NCBI RefSeq assembly: GCF_049347105.1
Contig: NZ_CP186334.1
Location: forward strand, 3,224,001 to 3,288,000
DNA: 64,000 nt
Direction of reading: 5' to 3'
Source: Gaoshiqia hydrogeniformans
GTDB taxonomy: Bacteria > Bacteroidota > Bacteroidia > Bacteroidales > Prolixibacteraceae
In this document: positions 18,409 through 28,192 of the stretch, piece after piece
How the letters are laid out: each line of letters opens with the position of its first letter
Position numbering within the stretch: position 1 is the first letter of the stretch
Notes under the pieces: generated by a model
Told to the model about the DNA's origin: nothing
Database searches by the model: none
Seen by the model: only the letters and a program-made list of their open reading frames with translations
Program-made: the position numbers and the translations under genes

Positions 18409-19224
18409 TTAATTATAATCTTCGTTGTAATGCAGCAACTTGGCTGTTGTTTCATAAAATTTGTCGGCATCTTTCCGGTGACTGCTCTCCGGGTATTCGT
18501 CAACAAAGGTAAAATATTCGTCCAACGCTTCGCTCAAACGTTGTTCTTTCAGGTCTTCAATACTCCTGATGGCCAGGTAATACTTGGCGCGGAGGAGCAT
18601 AAAACTGAGTTCTTCCCGGTATTTGGTATCCGGAAAATCTTTCAACGAATTGGTTAAGGCAATTACCGCTGCCTTGTAATTTTCAAGATCGTAATAGAGT
18701 TTCCCGGTTAAATATGATTTAAAAACCAGCTTGTCGCGCAGTTCGATGATTAAGCGGTTTGCTTCCTCAACCCGGTTGTTTAAGGGGTATAGGTTGATGT
18801 ATAACTGTAAGGCATCGATTGCTTTCTGGCTGATCTGCTGGTCCAAACGCGCTTTAGGTGAATCTAGATAATAACAATAGCCGTTCATAAACTGGGCTTC
18901 TTCCACAAATTCGCTTTTCGGAAATTCCCGAATCAGGGTCCGGAACCAATGCCCTGCCATCATGTAATCTTTCATTCCGTAGTAACTTTTTGCCTGATAA
19001 TAATAGATTTTATCGGCGCGGCTGGTTCCACGGTAAATATTAACCAATTCCTTCAATAAGGTCGACGAGCGTACAAACTCACCCGCTTCATAATACTCAA
19101 TGGCTTTTTTGTATTTGAATTCGTAGTCGGTACTTTTGGTTATTTTATTGAAATCACTGCAGGCAGTTGAAAACAGCCAAACCAGCAGCGAAAAGATTCC
19201 AATTTTAGATATTTTTCTTATCAT
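18409..19224 (-). CDS. bamD: outer-membrane assembly lipoprotein BamD
   Basis: About 271 residues from MIRKISK. The signal peptide ends in a FSTAC lipobox, giving an outer-membrane-anchored lipoprotein; the mature part has five TPR-like units (YYEAGEFVRSSTLLKELVNIY, YYQAKSYYGMKDYMMAGHWF, EFPKSEFVEEAQFMNGYCYY) as in BamD/YfiO, which helps fold outer-membrane beta barrels. A Met five codons upstream overlaps the likely promoter -7 element, so the downstream Met is preferred. First gene of the bamD-rpoZ-coaBC-porD-recN run. Confidence 0.93.
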   Translation of the reverse strand: MIRKISKIGIFSLLVWLFSTACSDFNKITKSTDYEFKYKKAIEYYEAGEFVRSSTLLKELVNIYRGTSRADKIYYYQAKSYYGMKDYMMAGHWFRTLIREFPKSEFVEEAQFMNGYCYYLDSPKARLDQQISQKAIDALQLYINLYPLNNRVEEANRLIIELRDKLVFKSYLTGKLYYDLENYKAAVIALTNSLKDFPDTKYREELSFMLLRAKYYLAIRSIEDLKEQRLSEALDEYFTFVDEYPESSHRKDADKFYETTAKLLHYNEDYN

Positions 19225-19228
19225 GGCG

Positions 19229-19262
19229 CAAAGATACATTTTTATTAAAATCTCAGGACAAA
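19229..19262 (-). promoter_or_regulatory. putative promoter of the bamD operon
   Basis: On the minus strand, TATCTTTG (19229-19236) matches the Bacteroidota -7 consensus TAnnTTTG exactly, with a TTTG at 19259-19262 22 bases upstream, slightly longer than the usual 19-21. Transcription would start almost at the bamD ATG. Confidence 0.5.
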
Positions 19263-19311
19263 ATAAATAAGAAAAGTGGTTTTACTAACTGGTTTAATAT
19301 AATTTAACAAA

Positions 19312-19342
19312 TTTGCAGACTTCCTAAAATAAATTACATTTG
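19312..19342 (+). promoter_or_regulatory. promoter of the AOS-family enzyme gene
   Basis: TTTG (19312-19315) and TACATTTG (19335-19342) separated by 19 bases fit the Bacteroidota primary-sigma consensus TTTG / TAnnTTTG exactly; 27 bases remain to the GTG start. Confidence 0.75.
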
Positions 19343-19369
19343 CACAGTTTAATCTTAAAGTAAAAAGAC

Positions 19370-20620
19370 GTGGATATTTTTGAAAAATTTCGATCCAATA
19401 AAGGAAATATCGGTCAGTATATGAAGCAGGCGCACGGCTATTTTGCTTTCCCGAAGCTGGAAGGCGAAATCGGCGCCCACATGAAATTCAGAGGTAAGCC
19501 GGTTCTTACCTGGAGTTTAAATAATTACATCGGTCTGGCCAATCACCCGGCGGTGCGCGAGGCTGATGCAAAAGCTGCTGCTGATTGGGGGCTTGCTTAC
19601 CCGATGGGGGCCCGTATGATGTCGGGCCAGACTGACTATCACGAACAACTGGAACGCGAACTGGCGGCTTTTGTTCAGAAACCCGACGCCTTCCTGTTGA
19701 ATTTTGGTTACCAGGGAATGGTTTCGATCATCGATTCGCTTTGCGGACGGAACGATGTGGTGGTGTACGACAGTGAGGCGCATGCCTGTATTCTCGACGG
19801 TGTTCGTTTGCACATGGGTAAACGTTTTGTATATGCCCATAACGACATGGAAAGCCTTAGAAAACAACTCGAACGCGCGACCAAGCTGGCTGAAAAGCAG
19901 GGCGGCGGTATCCTGGTGATCACCGAGGGCGTATTCGGCATGTCGGGCGACCTGGGTAAACTGGATGAAATTGTTGCCTTGAAAAAAGACTTCAAATTCC
20001 GCCTTCTGGTCGACGATGCTCATGGTTTTGGCACCATGGGGCCTACCGGCGCCGGAACACCCGAGCATTTCGGTGTGCAGGATGAAGTGGATGTGCTGTT
20101 CTGCACCTTCGCAAAATCGATGGCCGGAATCGGCGCGTTTGTTGCCTGCGATACCGACATTTGTTTCTACCTGCGCTACAATATGCGCTCGCAGACTTTT
20201 GCGAAATCGCTGCCGATGCCAATGGTAATCGGTTCGTTGAAACGGCTTGAGCTTTTAAGAACAGAAGCCGGCTTGCGCGAAAAACTTTGGACCATTGTTG
20301 ATGCCCTTCAAAGCGGATTAAAAGAAGCCGGTTTTGACCTTGGCCGCACCAATTCGCCGGTGACCCCGGTATATATGAAAGGTGGCGTGGTTGAGGCAAC
20401 AAACGTCGTTGTTGATCTGCGTGAAAACTTTAATGTATTCTGCTCGGTGGTTGTTTACCCGGTTATCCCGAAGGGTGAAATTATTCTTCGCCTGATCCCG
20501 ACAGCAACGCACACGCTGGAAGATGTCACTTACACGATCCAGGCATTCAAAGCTGTCCGTGAAAAACTTGAAAACGGCGAATACAGCGGAACAGAAATCC
20601 GACAGATGGGCGCCATTTAA
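19370..20620 (+). CDS. alpha-oxoamine-synthase-family PLP enzyme (KBL / serine palmitoyltransferase-like)
   Basis: 416 residues starting at GTG. PLP-fold type I enzyme of the family that condenses an amino acid with an acyl-CoA. Visible sites: SLNNYIGLANHP near 45, GYQGMVSIIDSL near 108, DSEAHACILDGVRLHMG near 132 (cofactor-stacking His), LVDDAHGFGTMGPTG near 212 (Asp and His) and TFAKSMAGIGAFVA near 245 with the Schiff-base Lys. It could be 2-amino-3-ketobutyrate CoA ligase or a sphingolipid-forming enzyme; Bacteroidota often carry both types and the sequence alone does not decide. It is monocistronic with its own promoter and terminator. Confidence 0.88.
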   Translation: MDIFEKFRSNKGNIGQYMKQAHGYFAFPKLEGEIGAHMKFRGKPVLTWSLNNYIGLANHPAVREADAKAAADWGLAYPMGARMMSGQTDYHEQLERELAAFVQKPDAFLLNFGYQGMVSIIDSLCGRNDVVVYDSEAHACILDGVRLHMGKRFVYAHNDMESLRKQLERATKLAEKQGGGILVITEGVFGMSGDLGKLDEIVALKKDFKFRLLVDDAHGFGTMGPTGAGTPEHFGVQDEVDVLFCTFAKSMAGIGAFVACDTDICFYLRYNMRSQTFAKSLPMPMVIGSLKRLELLRTEAGLREKLWTIVDALQSGLKEAGFDLGRTNSPVTPVYMKGGVVEATNVVVDLRENFNVFCSVVVYPVIPKGEIILRLIPTATHTLEDVTYTIQAFKAVREKLENGEYSGTEIRQMGAI

Positions 20621-20647
20621 GATGATCCCAAATTGACTAAATAAAGA

Positions 20648-20672
20648 AAGCCATCCGGTACGGGTGGCTTTT
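20648..20672. terminator. hairpin terminator between convergent genes
   Basis: AAGCCATCC (20648-20656) pairs with GGGTGGCTT (20662-20670) allowing one G-T pair, with a 5-base loop, followed by TTC on the plus side and preceded by an A-rich run, so it can serve both the plus-strand PLP gene and minus-strand trxB. Confidence 0.75.
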
Positions 20673-20690
20673 CTTATGGGTGATGGTTGG

Positions 20691-21647
20691 TTATGAATGC
20701 TTTTCCGACAGATAGCGCTCGGCATCAATGGCGGCCATACAACCCGATCCGGCGGCTGTAACAGCCTGACGATAGATCGGGTCCTGGACATCGCCGCAGG
20801 CAAACACGCCGGGAATATTTGTTTTTGAGGTGCCGGGAGTTGTTTTAATGTAACCTACTTCATCCCGTTCAAGGAAATCGGCAACAAAATCAGAGTTCGG
20901 TTTATGCCCGATGGCCAGGAAGAAGCCGTCAATCTTGATTTTTACTTCCTCTTCACCGGCTTCGCCTTTGTTTTTCCATAACACGGCTCCTTCAACCACG
21001 CCGTTTCCAAACAAGCCTTTGGTTTGATGTTTCCAGAGGATTTCAACATTAGGCGTTCTCATCACCCGGTCGGCCATTACTTTTGACGCGCGCAATTCGT
21101 CCCGGCGGACAATCAGGTAAACTTTCCGGGCCAGTCCGGCCAGGTACATGGCTTCTTCGGCTGCCGTGTCGCCGCCGCCAACAACGGCAACATCCTTGCC
21201 CCGGTAGAAAAATCCGTCGCAGGTAGCGCAGGCCGACACGCCGCCGCCGGCATATTTTTGTTCGTCTTCGATTCCCAGGTATTTGGCTGTTGCACCGGTA
21301 GCCAGGATAACCGTCTCGGCTTCAATCAATTTTTTATCATCAATCCATACTTTATGGATTTCGCCTGAGAAATCCACCTTCGTGGCAAATCCAAAGCGAA
21401 CATCCGTACCAAAGCGCTGAGCTTGTTTTTTAAAATCTTCCATCATCACCGGGCCGGTAACACCTTCGGGATAACCCGGGTAGTTCTCAACTTCAGTTGT
21501 TGTGGTTAACTGGCCTCCCGGTTGAAGGCCTTCATACATCACGGGGTTTAAATTTGCCCGGGCGGCATAAATAGCGGCCGTATATCCGGCAGGACCTGAA
21601 CCAACGATCAAACATTTTACCCGTTCAGCATTCCCTGAATCATCCAT
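20691..21647 (-). CDS. trxB: thioredoxin-disulfide reductase
   Basis: About 318 residues from MDDSGNAERVK. NADPH-dependent FAD enzyme that keeps thioredoxin reduced. The FAD-binding GSGPAGYTAAIYAARA, the redox-active CATCDG near residue 143 and the NADPH-binding VGGGDTAAEEA near 160 are all present, with GVFACGDVQDPIYRQAVTAAGSGCMAAIDAE at the C-terminus. A Met 14 codons further upstream (21689) is in frame; the downstream Met is preferred because it matches the usual family start and follows an A-rich leader. Confidence 0.95.
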   Translation of the reverse strand: MDDSGNAERVKCLIVGSGPAGYTAAIYAARANLNPVMYEGLQPGGQLTTTTEVENYPGYPEGVTGPVMMEDFKKQAQRFGTDVRFGFATKVDFSGEIHKVWIDDKKLIEAETVILATGATAKYLGIEDEQKYAGGGVSACATCDGFFYRGKDVAVVGGGDTAAEEAMYLAGLARKVYLIVRRDELRASKVMADRVMRTPNVEILWKHQTKGLFGNGVVEGAVLWKNKGEAGEEEVKIKIDGFFLAIGHKPNSDFVADFLERDEVGYIKTTPGTSKTNIPGVFACGDVQDPIYRQAVTAAGSGCMAAIDAERYLSEKHS

Positions 21648-21717
21648 ATTTTTTTCTTCGTTTTTATTAAGATCTAATGATTTAAACATGACTTGAGTTT
21701 TTAGTTTTTTTCTTTCA

Positions 21718-21750
21718 CAAAATTACGGATCATACGAAGATATCCAACAA
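21718..21750 (-). promoter_or_regulatory. putative trxB promoter
   Basis: On the minus strand TAATTTTG (21718-21725) matches the TAnnTTTG -7 consensus; a TTGG/TTG element about 18-19 bases upstream is a weak -33 partner. Confidence 0.5.
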
Positions 21751-21858
21751 TCGCTTCATCGATAATAATTAAGATCGGATAGAGTTTAACTATCGGTATG
21801 CCCGTCAAGGGAATGAAGGTAAGTTAAAAATAAAAACCGATCAATTTTTAGAAATAAT

Positions 21859-21889
21859 TTTGAAGTATAGTGTTGTTTATATACTTTTG
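21859..21889 (+). promoter_or_regulatory. promoter of tRNA-Pro
   Basis: TTTG (21859-21862), 19-base spacer, then TACTTTTG (21882-21889): an exact Bacteroidota TTTG / TAnnTTTG promoter 15 bases before the tRNA. Confidence 0.8.
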
Positions 21890-21904
21890 CACACGCAATA
21901 GCAA

Positions 21905-21978
21905 CGGGATGTAGCGCAGCCTGGTAGCGCACTCGTCTGGGGGGCGAGGGGTCGCAAGTTCAAATCTTGTCATCCCGA
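21905..21978 (+). tRNA. tRNA-Pro (anticodon GGG)
   Basis: The acceptor stem CGGGATG (21905-21911) pairs with CATCCCG (21971-21977), discriminator A at 21978, no encoded CCA. The anticodon arm CTCGT/GCGAG encloses the loop CTGGGGG, giving anticodon GGG (proline codons CCC/CCU). The T-arm carries GTTCAAATC. It stands alone, with its own promoter upstream and a hairpin terminator downstream. Confidence 0.96.
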
Positions 21979-22003
21979 CATATTGAGAAATCAAGGAGCA
22001 TCT

Positions 22004-22039
22004 AAAGCCTGTAAGTCGTGTGATTTACAGGCTTTTTTT
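22004..22039 (+). terminator. intrinsic terminator after tRNA-Pro
   Basis: An 11-bp perfect stem (22004-22014 with 22025-22035), 10-base loop, with a run of seven T at 22033-22039. Confidence 0.85.
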
Positions 22040-22195
22040 GATTTTGTCGGGTTGATTCTTGCCCGGAAGAAGATGTTGTTGTCGCAAACGGGTCAAAAAT
22101 CTTTTTTCGTTTAGTTAACATGTTGACCGGATAAAAGCTTAATTTTATTGGCAGCAATCAGAATAAACTAAAAATCAAATACCTTTTCCCGATCC

Positions 22196-25100
22196 ATGAA
22201 AACCCGTCAAAGCCTAAGCATTTTATCCTTACTGCTGTTATCATTTATTCACCTGAATTTATTCAGTCAAAAGTTGCCTGACAGCAGGCGAACCAGCTAT
22301 TATACCTACATTTATAAGCTGACCGATCAGGAAGCTAAAAAGATTTACAGAAATGATTTGGCGAAGGTCGGATCTTCCTGTTTTCACTCGCTGGTCGATT
22401 CATTTTTAACCGACAGTGCGTATACGGGGGTGCTGCCCAAAGGCCATTACCTGAAAACTTACGCGGAAAAGAATAAGCAAAAATTCTCTGTTACAACGGT
22501 TCATGATTTCGATGTTTTCATTCTAAACAACCAGACCGATTTGTGTATCCAGGTGTATGACCTGCACGGAAAGATCATTCCCGATGCAAAGGTGAGCGTG
22601 GGCCTGAAAAAACTGCATTTCGATCAAACCACACAATCTCACCTGGACCGGAAATCAAATCAAAAAGGATTGCTAAGCGTAAAGTACAACGGGTTTACAA
22701 GCTGGTACAATCTTGCCCGGCAATACAATAACTCGTTTATTAAGCGGGGAGCGCAGAAAGTGGCTTATCACACGCCGGTAAAATATGTCTGGCTGCCTGT
22801 TCGTTATGCCATCCGTCTCCCGATCGACGGGACCAGGTCGATTGTTGAAGGAGGAACCCGGGGAACCATTTACGGGACTAAAAGATTCTTTGTCCGGTCG
22901 TTTCGGAAGGTGGCTTCCATTTTTGATGATTCTTACCGTGATAGCTATTCCGATTACAAGTTTGAACGGAACCACACCGGTTATATCGTTTTCAACAAGC
23001 CGAAATACCATCCCGGCGACTCGGTAAAATTCAAAGCGTTCCTGCTTACAAAAGAGGGAAAGCCGGTTGATAAGCCGGTTAATGTGATTCTGCAGACTAA
23101 AAAGAATGTCGAATTAACCCGTCTGGACCCTTATCGTCCGGGAGGTTATGCCTGGCAGTTTTTTCTTCATGATTCGCTCCAACTGCAGCTCGACCGGCAG
23201 TATCCCATCCGGCTTGAGTTGAATGGGAGGAAAAAACTGAGGACAGGCTATTTCCGGTACGAAGATTATGAATTGTCAAAAAACAAACTTTCACTTCGCT
23301 TAGATCAGACCGAACAATACCGGAATGAAGAAGTTAAACTTTTTGTCAAAGGAACAGATGAGAATGACCTGAACCTGTTGGATGCCCGGATTGAGGTTCT
23401 GGTCAAACCAAAATTGATAAACCGGTATTTCGAAAAACAGGTATTTATCCCCGATACCCTTTTGTTCCTTGAAAAAAGGCTCGAACCTACGGGTGAAACT
23501 GAGCTTATCCTGCCTGATTCCGTTTTTCCCAAGGCCAATCTGGATTATGAGCTTGTTGCGCGACTGCTAACCTCCGATAATGAAGCAATTTCTGAAAGCC
23601 GGACCGTCAGCTATTTATACGATTCCGAAGAGTTTGACATGGAACTGCTCACCGATTCCATCCGGTTCGGTTACAAAAAAAACGGCGTGGGCAGAGACAA
23701 AAAGGTAACTATCAGTGCGAATGATAATTTCGGGAACCAAACAAAGATATTTGAAGGAACGACACCGTGCAAAATTGAACTTGATCCGTTTTTCGCATCT
23801 TATACGATCCAATCCGACAGCCTGATCAATACGGTGGATATTTCGTCACAGCCTTCTCTGTTTCAATGTTTCTCTGAACGAACACCGGATTCGGTATATA
23901 TTGTTGCTGATAATCCGCGTAAGTTGCCTTTCAGCTATACCATTTACAAAAGGAACAGCCAGAGAGCGGCGGGATATACTGATTCGTTGGATTTCAAACA
24001 AAAAACAACTTCAGGGCAGACTTATTTCGTATCCGTTCGTTACCTGTGGGGCGGGAAAATGAAAGAAGAAAATTACCAGGTTCCGTTGATGGATAAAAAA
24101 CTGAACGTATCTGTTATTCAGCCGAAGGTTGTTTACCCGGGGCAAAAATCGCGTATTGAAATCCTGGTAACCGATCAGGACGGAAAACCGGTTGAAGGGG
24201 TTGACCTGACGGCCTTTTCGTTAACCAAAAAATTTGGTTACATGCTGCCGGAATTACCGTACCTGGGAAAAAGCAGAAAGAACAAAACCTTGATTAACAA
24301 TTTTCATTTTGAAAAATTTAATCCTGGCGCTTTTACAGGGCTGAAGCTGGACTATGAGGCATGGAAGTTGCTGGCCGGCCTTGATTCTATTGAATATTAC
24401 CAATTCATTTATCCTGAAGATTCCATTTACCGGTTTGAATATCACACCGGGGATTCTGCAAGCCAGTTTGCCCCTTTTGTTGTTTCAGAAGGAGATGTGG
24501 TGCCTGTTCATGTCGTTGAAGTCGATCATAAACCGGTTTATTTTAGCTGGTCAACCCATATCCGGCCGTATTCTTTTGAGGTGGACAGCGGTTATCATCA
24601 AATCAGCTTGCGGACAAGTACAAAAAATATCACCATCGATAGCCTGTATTTTCATCCGGGCAGGAAACTGATTTTCAGTCTGAATGAAGATGTGTCGCTG
24701 AGAAATGTCAGGATTCAGGAAGCAAAACCAGAATTAAGCGTTTCCGAACAACAACGGTTGTATAAATACATTTTCCCGTATAGGAACACCTTTGGCGAAC
24801 GGTATGCTTTTCTGGAACAAAAGGAGGGGGTCCGGTTTTTGAAGCCTTCGTTGGCAGGCAACAATCGGTATCATCTTGCCGGACCGGTTGCCGGGCCGGT
24901 TGCTTTTCATCTGATGGACAGTTTTTCGTCCGGCTTTGATCATGAACCGTTTTTTGAATATGAATTTGCACCCGAGTTGCTGAAAATGCGGAGCGCCGAC
25001 CGTAGTAAATATCCCATATATTTAAACCAGTATCAGCGGGAACAGGAACTGACGGATGTGGTATTGACAAAAGCGTCGTTGCAGAAACAGTGGCAGGACT

Positions 25101-28100
25101 ATCTTGATTCGAAACGGCGGATGAAGGCCAGATACCGTTACCCCGATTCGACCTCGCCCGGTAACGGAAAAATGCTGGTCAACCTGACCAAGCCGGATCA
25201 GCAACGAAAAGACATGCCACTGAATATGCTTGTTTTCAGGTACGACAATCCTGATTTTCTCCGGGTTTATCCGGGCCAGGTTTCCTTTGTTCACGATTTA
25301 CAGGAAGGCTATTATAAACTGATCTTCTTTTATACCGGCGCCAAATATCAGCAGAAAGATTCCCTGTATGTTGAGCGTAACGGGCTGAATTATTATGAAT
25401 TTGATCAGCCACTGACTTTTAATAAAGATACGTTTAGTCTGGCAGTTAGTCAGTTGATTGAAGAAACCATCTTTAGTCCGGTCCCGTTTTTTGATGATGA
25501 AGAAAAAGAACTGAAAACCATTTATCATTCCTATCAGCAGCAATTTCAATATACCGGCGATGGTGACGCGGTTGAGGGTTACGTGTTTGATCAGGACTCC
25601 GGTGAACCTATCCCCGGAGTCACGGTGGTTGTTAAAGGCACCACGTACGGAGCGATTACCACCCTGGACGGGTACTATTCGTTAAGAGTGCCGCGCGACC
25701 GGCACGAATTGGTTTTCTCATTTATCGGGTACGACAGCGTGGAAAAAAGAATTGCCGGTTTTGGTTCCGTGAACGTGAACCTTTCGGCATCGGTGATGCG
25801 TTTGGATGAAGTGGTTGTTGTTGGGTATGGAATGCAGCGCAAAATGGATTTGACCGGCGCTGTTGCCGGAGTATCCACGGTTCGGATGACCCGGGGTATT
25901 CCGGGGGTCAGCGGAAATATTTCATTGGCGTTAAACGAAAAATTGGGAGAGGTGAAGTTTATTCTAGGAGATGCTTCCGCCGGACAACCTTTTGAAATTA
26001 TGATTCGGGGAACGTCGGTTTTGACGTCGGAACAACCGCCCTTGTATTTGATCAACGGAAATGTATTTTCGGGAAATATTGCCGAATTGGATCCCGGGCT
26101 GATCAAAAATATTCAAATACTAAAAGGCGCAGACGCCACTGCCATTTACGGGGCTCGCGGGGCTAACGGCGTGGTCATCATCGAAACCGGGCCGGGAACT
26201 TTCCGCCCGACCACTGTTCCGGCCGATAAAGGGGCTGATTTTGACGACACTTTTCTGGAAGCGACTTCCGCAGCAAGTTCTATTCGGGATCATTTCGCTG
26301 ATGATGCGTTCTGGAAACCGAACCTGACGACAGATAAAAACGGCAAAGCCGGATTTGAAGTGACCTTCCCGGATGACGTCACCAGTTGGGAAACCTTTTA
26401 TCTGGCCATGAACGGCAAGCGGCAGAGCGGACAAACGCAGGACCGGATCAAATCGTACAAACCATTGATGGCTCAACTGGCTGTTCCCCGCTTTTTGGTG
26501 CAGTCGGACACTACCTTTGTCATCGGCAAGGCTTTGAACTACATGCCGGATTCAGTCCAAATCACGACCCGTTTTGAGGTGAACGGACAACCAGGCTCCA
26601 GCCAAACGAAATATTGTGCCCATTTCATGCTCGATACGATTCCGGTAATCGCTTCTTTGGATTCTGTTTCGGTAAAATATTTTCTGGAGAAAGAAGATGG
26701 TTATTTTGACGGCGAATTGAGGGATATCCCGGTTTTTCCTTTAGGTTTGGACGAAGCCAAAGGCGAATTCCATCTACTTGACCGGGATACAACGATTCAG
26801 CTTTCTTTTGATCCGGCAATTGCCGGAGAAGCCACACTTTATGCCCGGGCCGATGTGCTTGATCTGATCCGGGCCGAAATCAGGCATGTGTTGAAATACA
26901 GGTACCAGTGTAATGAACAATTGGCTTCAAAACTAAAAGTATTGCTCGCTGAACGGGCGATGGCCGGTTATGCCAGGGAAGAATTCAAACAGGACAAGGA
27001 AATTGAGAAACTGATCCGCTTATTAAACGGAACCCGGAAAACAAGCGGGCTGTGGGGCTGGTGGAAAGATTCGGAAGAAAGCGACTGGATCAGTCTGCAT
27101 GTGCTGGAAGCGTTGGCCTGTGCTGAAGAACAAGGTTATGCTGTTAAAATTGACAAAGAAGAGTTGGTTGGAAGACTGACCTGGGAATTACAAAGCAGCA
27201 GAAATTTCGACCGGAATATCAGGATGCTCAACATACTGAAACTGCTGGATACGCAGATCAATTACCAGGCGTACCTCTCCGATTTGGAAAAAAGCCGGAA
27301 ATTATCATTGCACGAGTTGTTGCGGGTGATGGAACTGAAACAACAATGTGAGCTGGCTTTTGATCCCGACACCTTGAATCACTATCAAAAAACAACCTTA
27401 TTCGGGAATGTATATATTGAAGACAAAAAACAAGAACCCAGCCTGCTGGTCAACGAAATCCAAAATACCTTGCTGGCCTACCGGATCCTGAAAGCAGATT
27501 CGGCAAAAAACGCAGTCACCCTGGGAAAAATCAGGAACTACTTTCTCGAAAACAGAAAAAACGGTTTTTGGCAGAATACTTACGAATCGGCCCAAATCAT
27601 CGAGACTATTCTGCCTGATTTGCTTGGCGGCAAAAATGCGCCGGCGAAACCGGAACTAAAAATTCAGGGGGATGTAAACCAAACGGTCACGGAGTTTCCT
27701 TTTGAAATGAAAGTTGATCCAACTCAACAGATTCAAATCTCCAAAACCGGAGATTTCCCGGTATACCTGACCAGTTATCAAACATATTGGAACCGTAATC
27801 CGCAAATAATCAGGGGTGATTTTGAGATTACGACTTACTTTGATCACGATTCAACTTTAAGCTTGAAAGCTGGCAACGAAGTGAGCCTGGTTGCGAAGGT
27901 TAAGCTGACAAAAGATGCCGAGTATGTGATGATCAATATTCCGATTCCCGGTGGCTGTTCGTATGCCGACAAGAAAAACAACTTCAGGAACGAATCGCAC
28001 CGCGAGTATTTTAAAAACGAAACCACGATCTTCTGCGAGCGTTTGCGGAAAGGAGAGTACTCCTTCGAAATTAAACTGATTCCCCGGTATACCGGCACTT

Positions 28101-28192
28101 ATGCCTTAAATCCGGCCAAAGTTGAATTGATGTATTTCCCGGTGTTTAGGGGAAATGAGGAGATGAAGAGGATGAGGATTTGTGATAAGTGA
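22196..28192 (+). CDS. alpha-2-macroglobulin-like protein with internal TonB-plug module
   Basis: 1998 residues with a signal peptide (MKTRQSLSILSLLLLSFIHL...FSQ). The first ~1100 residues are beta-rich macroglobulin-type domains (for example GYIVFNKPKYHPGDSVKFKA near 260 and PGQKSRIEILVTDQDGKPVEG near 650). Near 1125-1210 follows a carboxypeptidase-regulatory-like domain (GEPIPGVTVVVKGTT, TTLDGYYSLRVP), then VVVGYGMQRK and a TonB-receptor plug-like stretch to ~1335 (GADATAIYGARGANGVVII). A2M resumes at ~1370 (AFWKPNLTTDKNGKAGFEVTFPDDV) and a CNEQ thioester motif sits at Cys1572, followed by the helical thioester domain. No beta barrel follows the plug. A2M proteins trap proteases or act in envelope defence; the role of the plug is unknown. 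Monocistronic. Confidence 0.88.
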   Translation: MKTRQSLSILSLLLLSFIHLNLFSQKLPDSRRTSYYTYIYKLTDQEAKKIYRNDLAKVGSSCFHSLVDSFLTDSAYTGVLPKGHYLKTYAEKNKQKFSVTTVHDFDVFILNNQTDLCIQVYDLHGKIIPDAKVSVGLKKLHFDQTTQSHLDRKSNQKGLLSVKYNGFTSWYNLARQYNNSFIKRGAQKVAYHTPVKYVWLPVRYAIRLPIDGTRSIVEGGTRGTIYGTKRFFVRSFRKVASIFDDSYRDSYSDYKFERNHTGYIVFNKPKYHPGDSVKFKAFLLTKEGKPVDKPVNVILQTKKNVELTRLDPYRPGGYAWQFFLHDSLQLQLDRQYPIRLELNGRKKLRTGYFRYEDYELSKNKLSLRLDQTEQYRNEEVKLFVKGTDENDLNLLDARIEVLVKPKLINRYFEKQVFIPDTLLFLEKRLEPTGETELILPDSVFPKANLDYELVARLLTSDNEAISESRTVSYLYDSEEFDMELLTDSIRFGYKKNGVGRDKKVTISANDNFGNQTKIFEGTTPCKIELDPFFASYTIQSDSLINTVDISSQPSLFQCFSERTPDSVYIVADNPRKLPFSYTIYKRNSQRAAGYTDSLDFKQKTTSGQTYFVSVRYLWGGKMKEENYQVPLMDKKLNVSVIQPKVVYPGQKSRIEILVTDQDGKPVEGVDLTAFSLTKKFGYMLPELPYLGKSRKNKTLINNFHFEKFNPGAFTGLKLDYEAWKLLAGLDSIEYYQFIYPEDSIYRFEYHTGDSASQFAPFVVSEGDVVPVHVVEVDHKPVYFSWSTHIRPYSFEVDSGYHQISLRTSTKNITIDSLYFHPGRKLIFSLNEDVSLRNVRIQEAKPELSVSEQQRLYKYIFPYRNTFGERYAFLEQKEGVRFLKPSLAGNNRYHLAGPVAGPVAFHLMDSFSSGFDHEPFFEYEFAPELLKMRSADRSKYPIYLNQYQREQELTDVVLTKASLQKQWQDYLDSKRRMKARYRYPDSTSPGNGKMLVNLTKPDQQRKDMPLNMLVFRYDNPDFLRVYPGQVSFVHDLQEGYYKLIFFYTGAKYQQKDSLYVERNGLNYYEFDQPLTFNKDTFSLAVSQLIEETIFSPVPFFDDEEKELKTIYHSYQQQFQYTGDGDAVEGYVFDQDSGEPIPGVTVVVKGTTYGAITTLDGYYSLRVPRDRHELVFSFIGYDSVEKRIAGFGSVNVNLSASVMRLDEVVVVGYGMQRKMDLTGAVAGVSTVRMTRGIPGVSGNISLALNEKLGEVKFILGDASAGQPFEIMIRGTSVLTSEQPPLYLINGNVFSGNIAELDPGLIKNIQILKGADATAIYGARGANGVVIIETGPGTFRPTTVPADKGADFDDTFLEATSAASSIRDHFADDAFWKPNLTTDKNGKAGFEVTFPDDVTSWETFYLAMNGKRQSGQTQDRIKSYKPLMAQLAVPRFLVQSDTTFVIGKALNYMPDSVQITTRFEVNGQPGSSQTKYCAHFMLDTIPVIASLDSVSVKYFLEKEDGYFDGELRDIPVFPLGLDEAKGEFHLLDRDTTIQLSFDPAIAGEATLYARADVLDLIRAEIRHVLKYRYQCNEQLASKLKVLLAERAMAGYAREEFKQDKEIEKLIRLLNGTRKTSGLWGWWKDSEESDWISLHVLEALACAEEQGYAVKIDKEELVGRLTWELQSSRNFDRNIRMLNILKLLDTQINYQAYLSDLEKSRKLSLHELLRVMELKQQCELAFDPDTLNHYQKTTLFGNVYIEDKKQEPSLLVNEIQNTLLAYRILKADSAKNAVTLGKIRNYFLENRKNGFWQNTYESAQIIETILPDLLGGKNAPAKPELKIQGDVNQTVTEFPFEMKVDPTQQIQISKTGDFPVYLTSYQTYWNRNPQIIRGDFEITTYFDHDSTLSLKAGNEVSLVAKVKLTKDAEYVMINIPIPGGCSYADKKNNFRNESHREYFKNETTIFCERLRKGEYSFEIKLIPRYTGTYALNPAKVELMYFPVFRGNEEMKRMRICDK

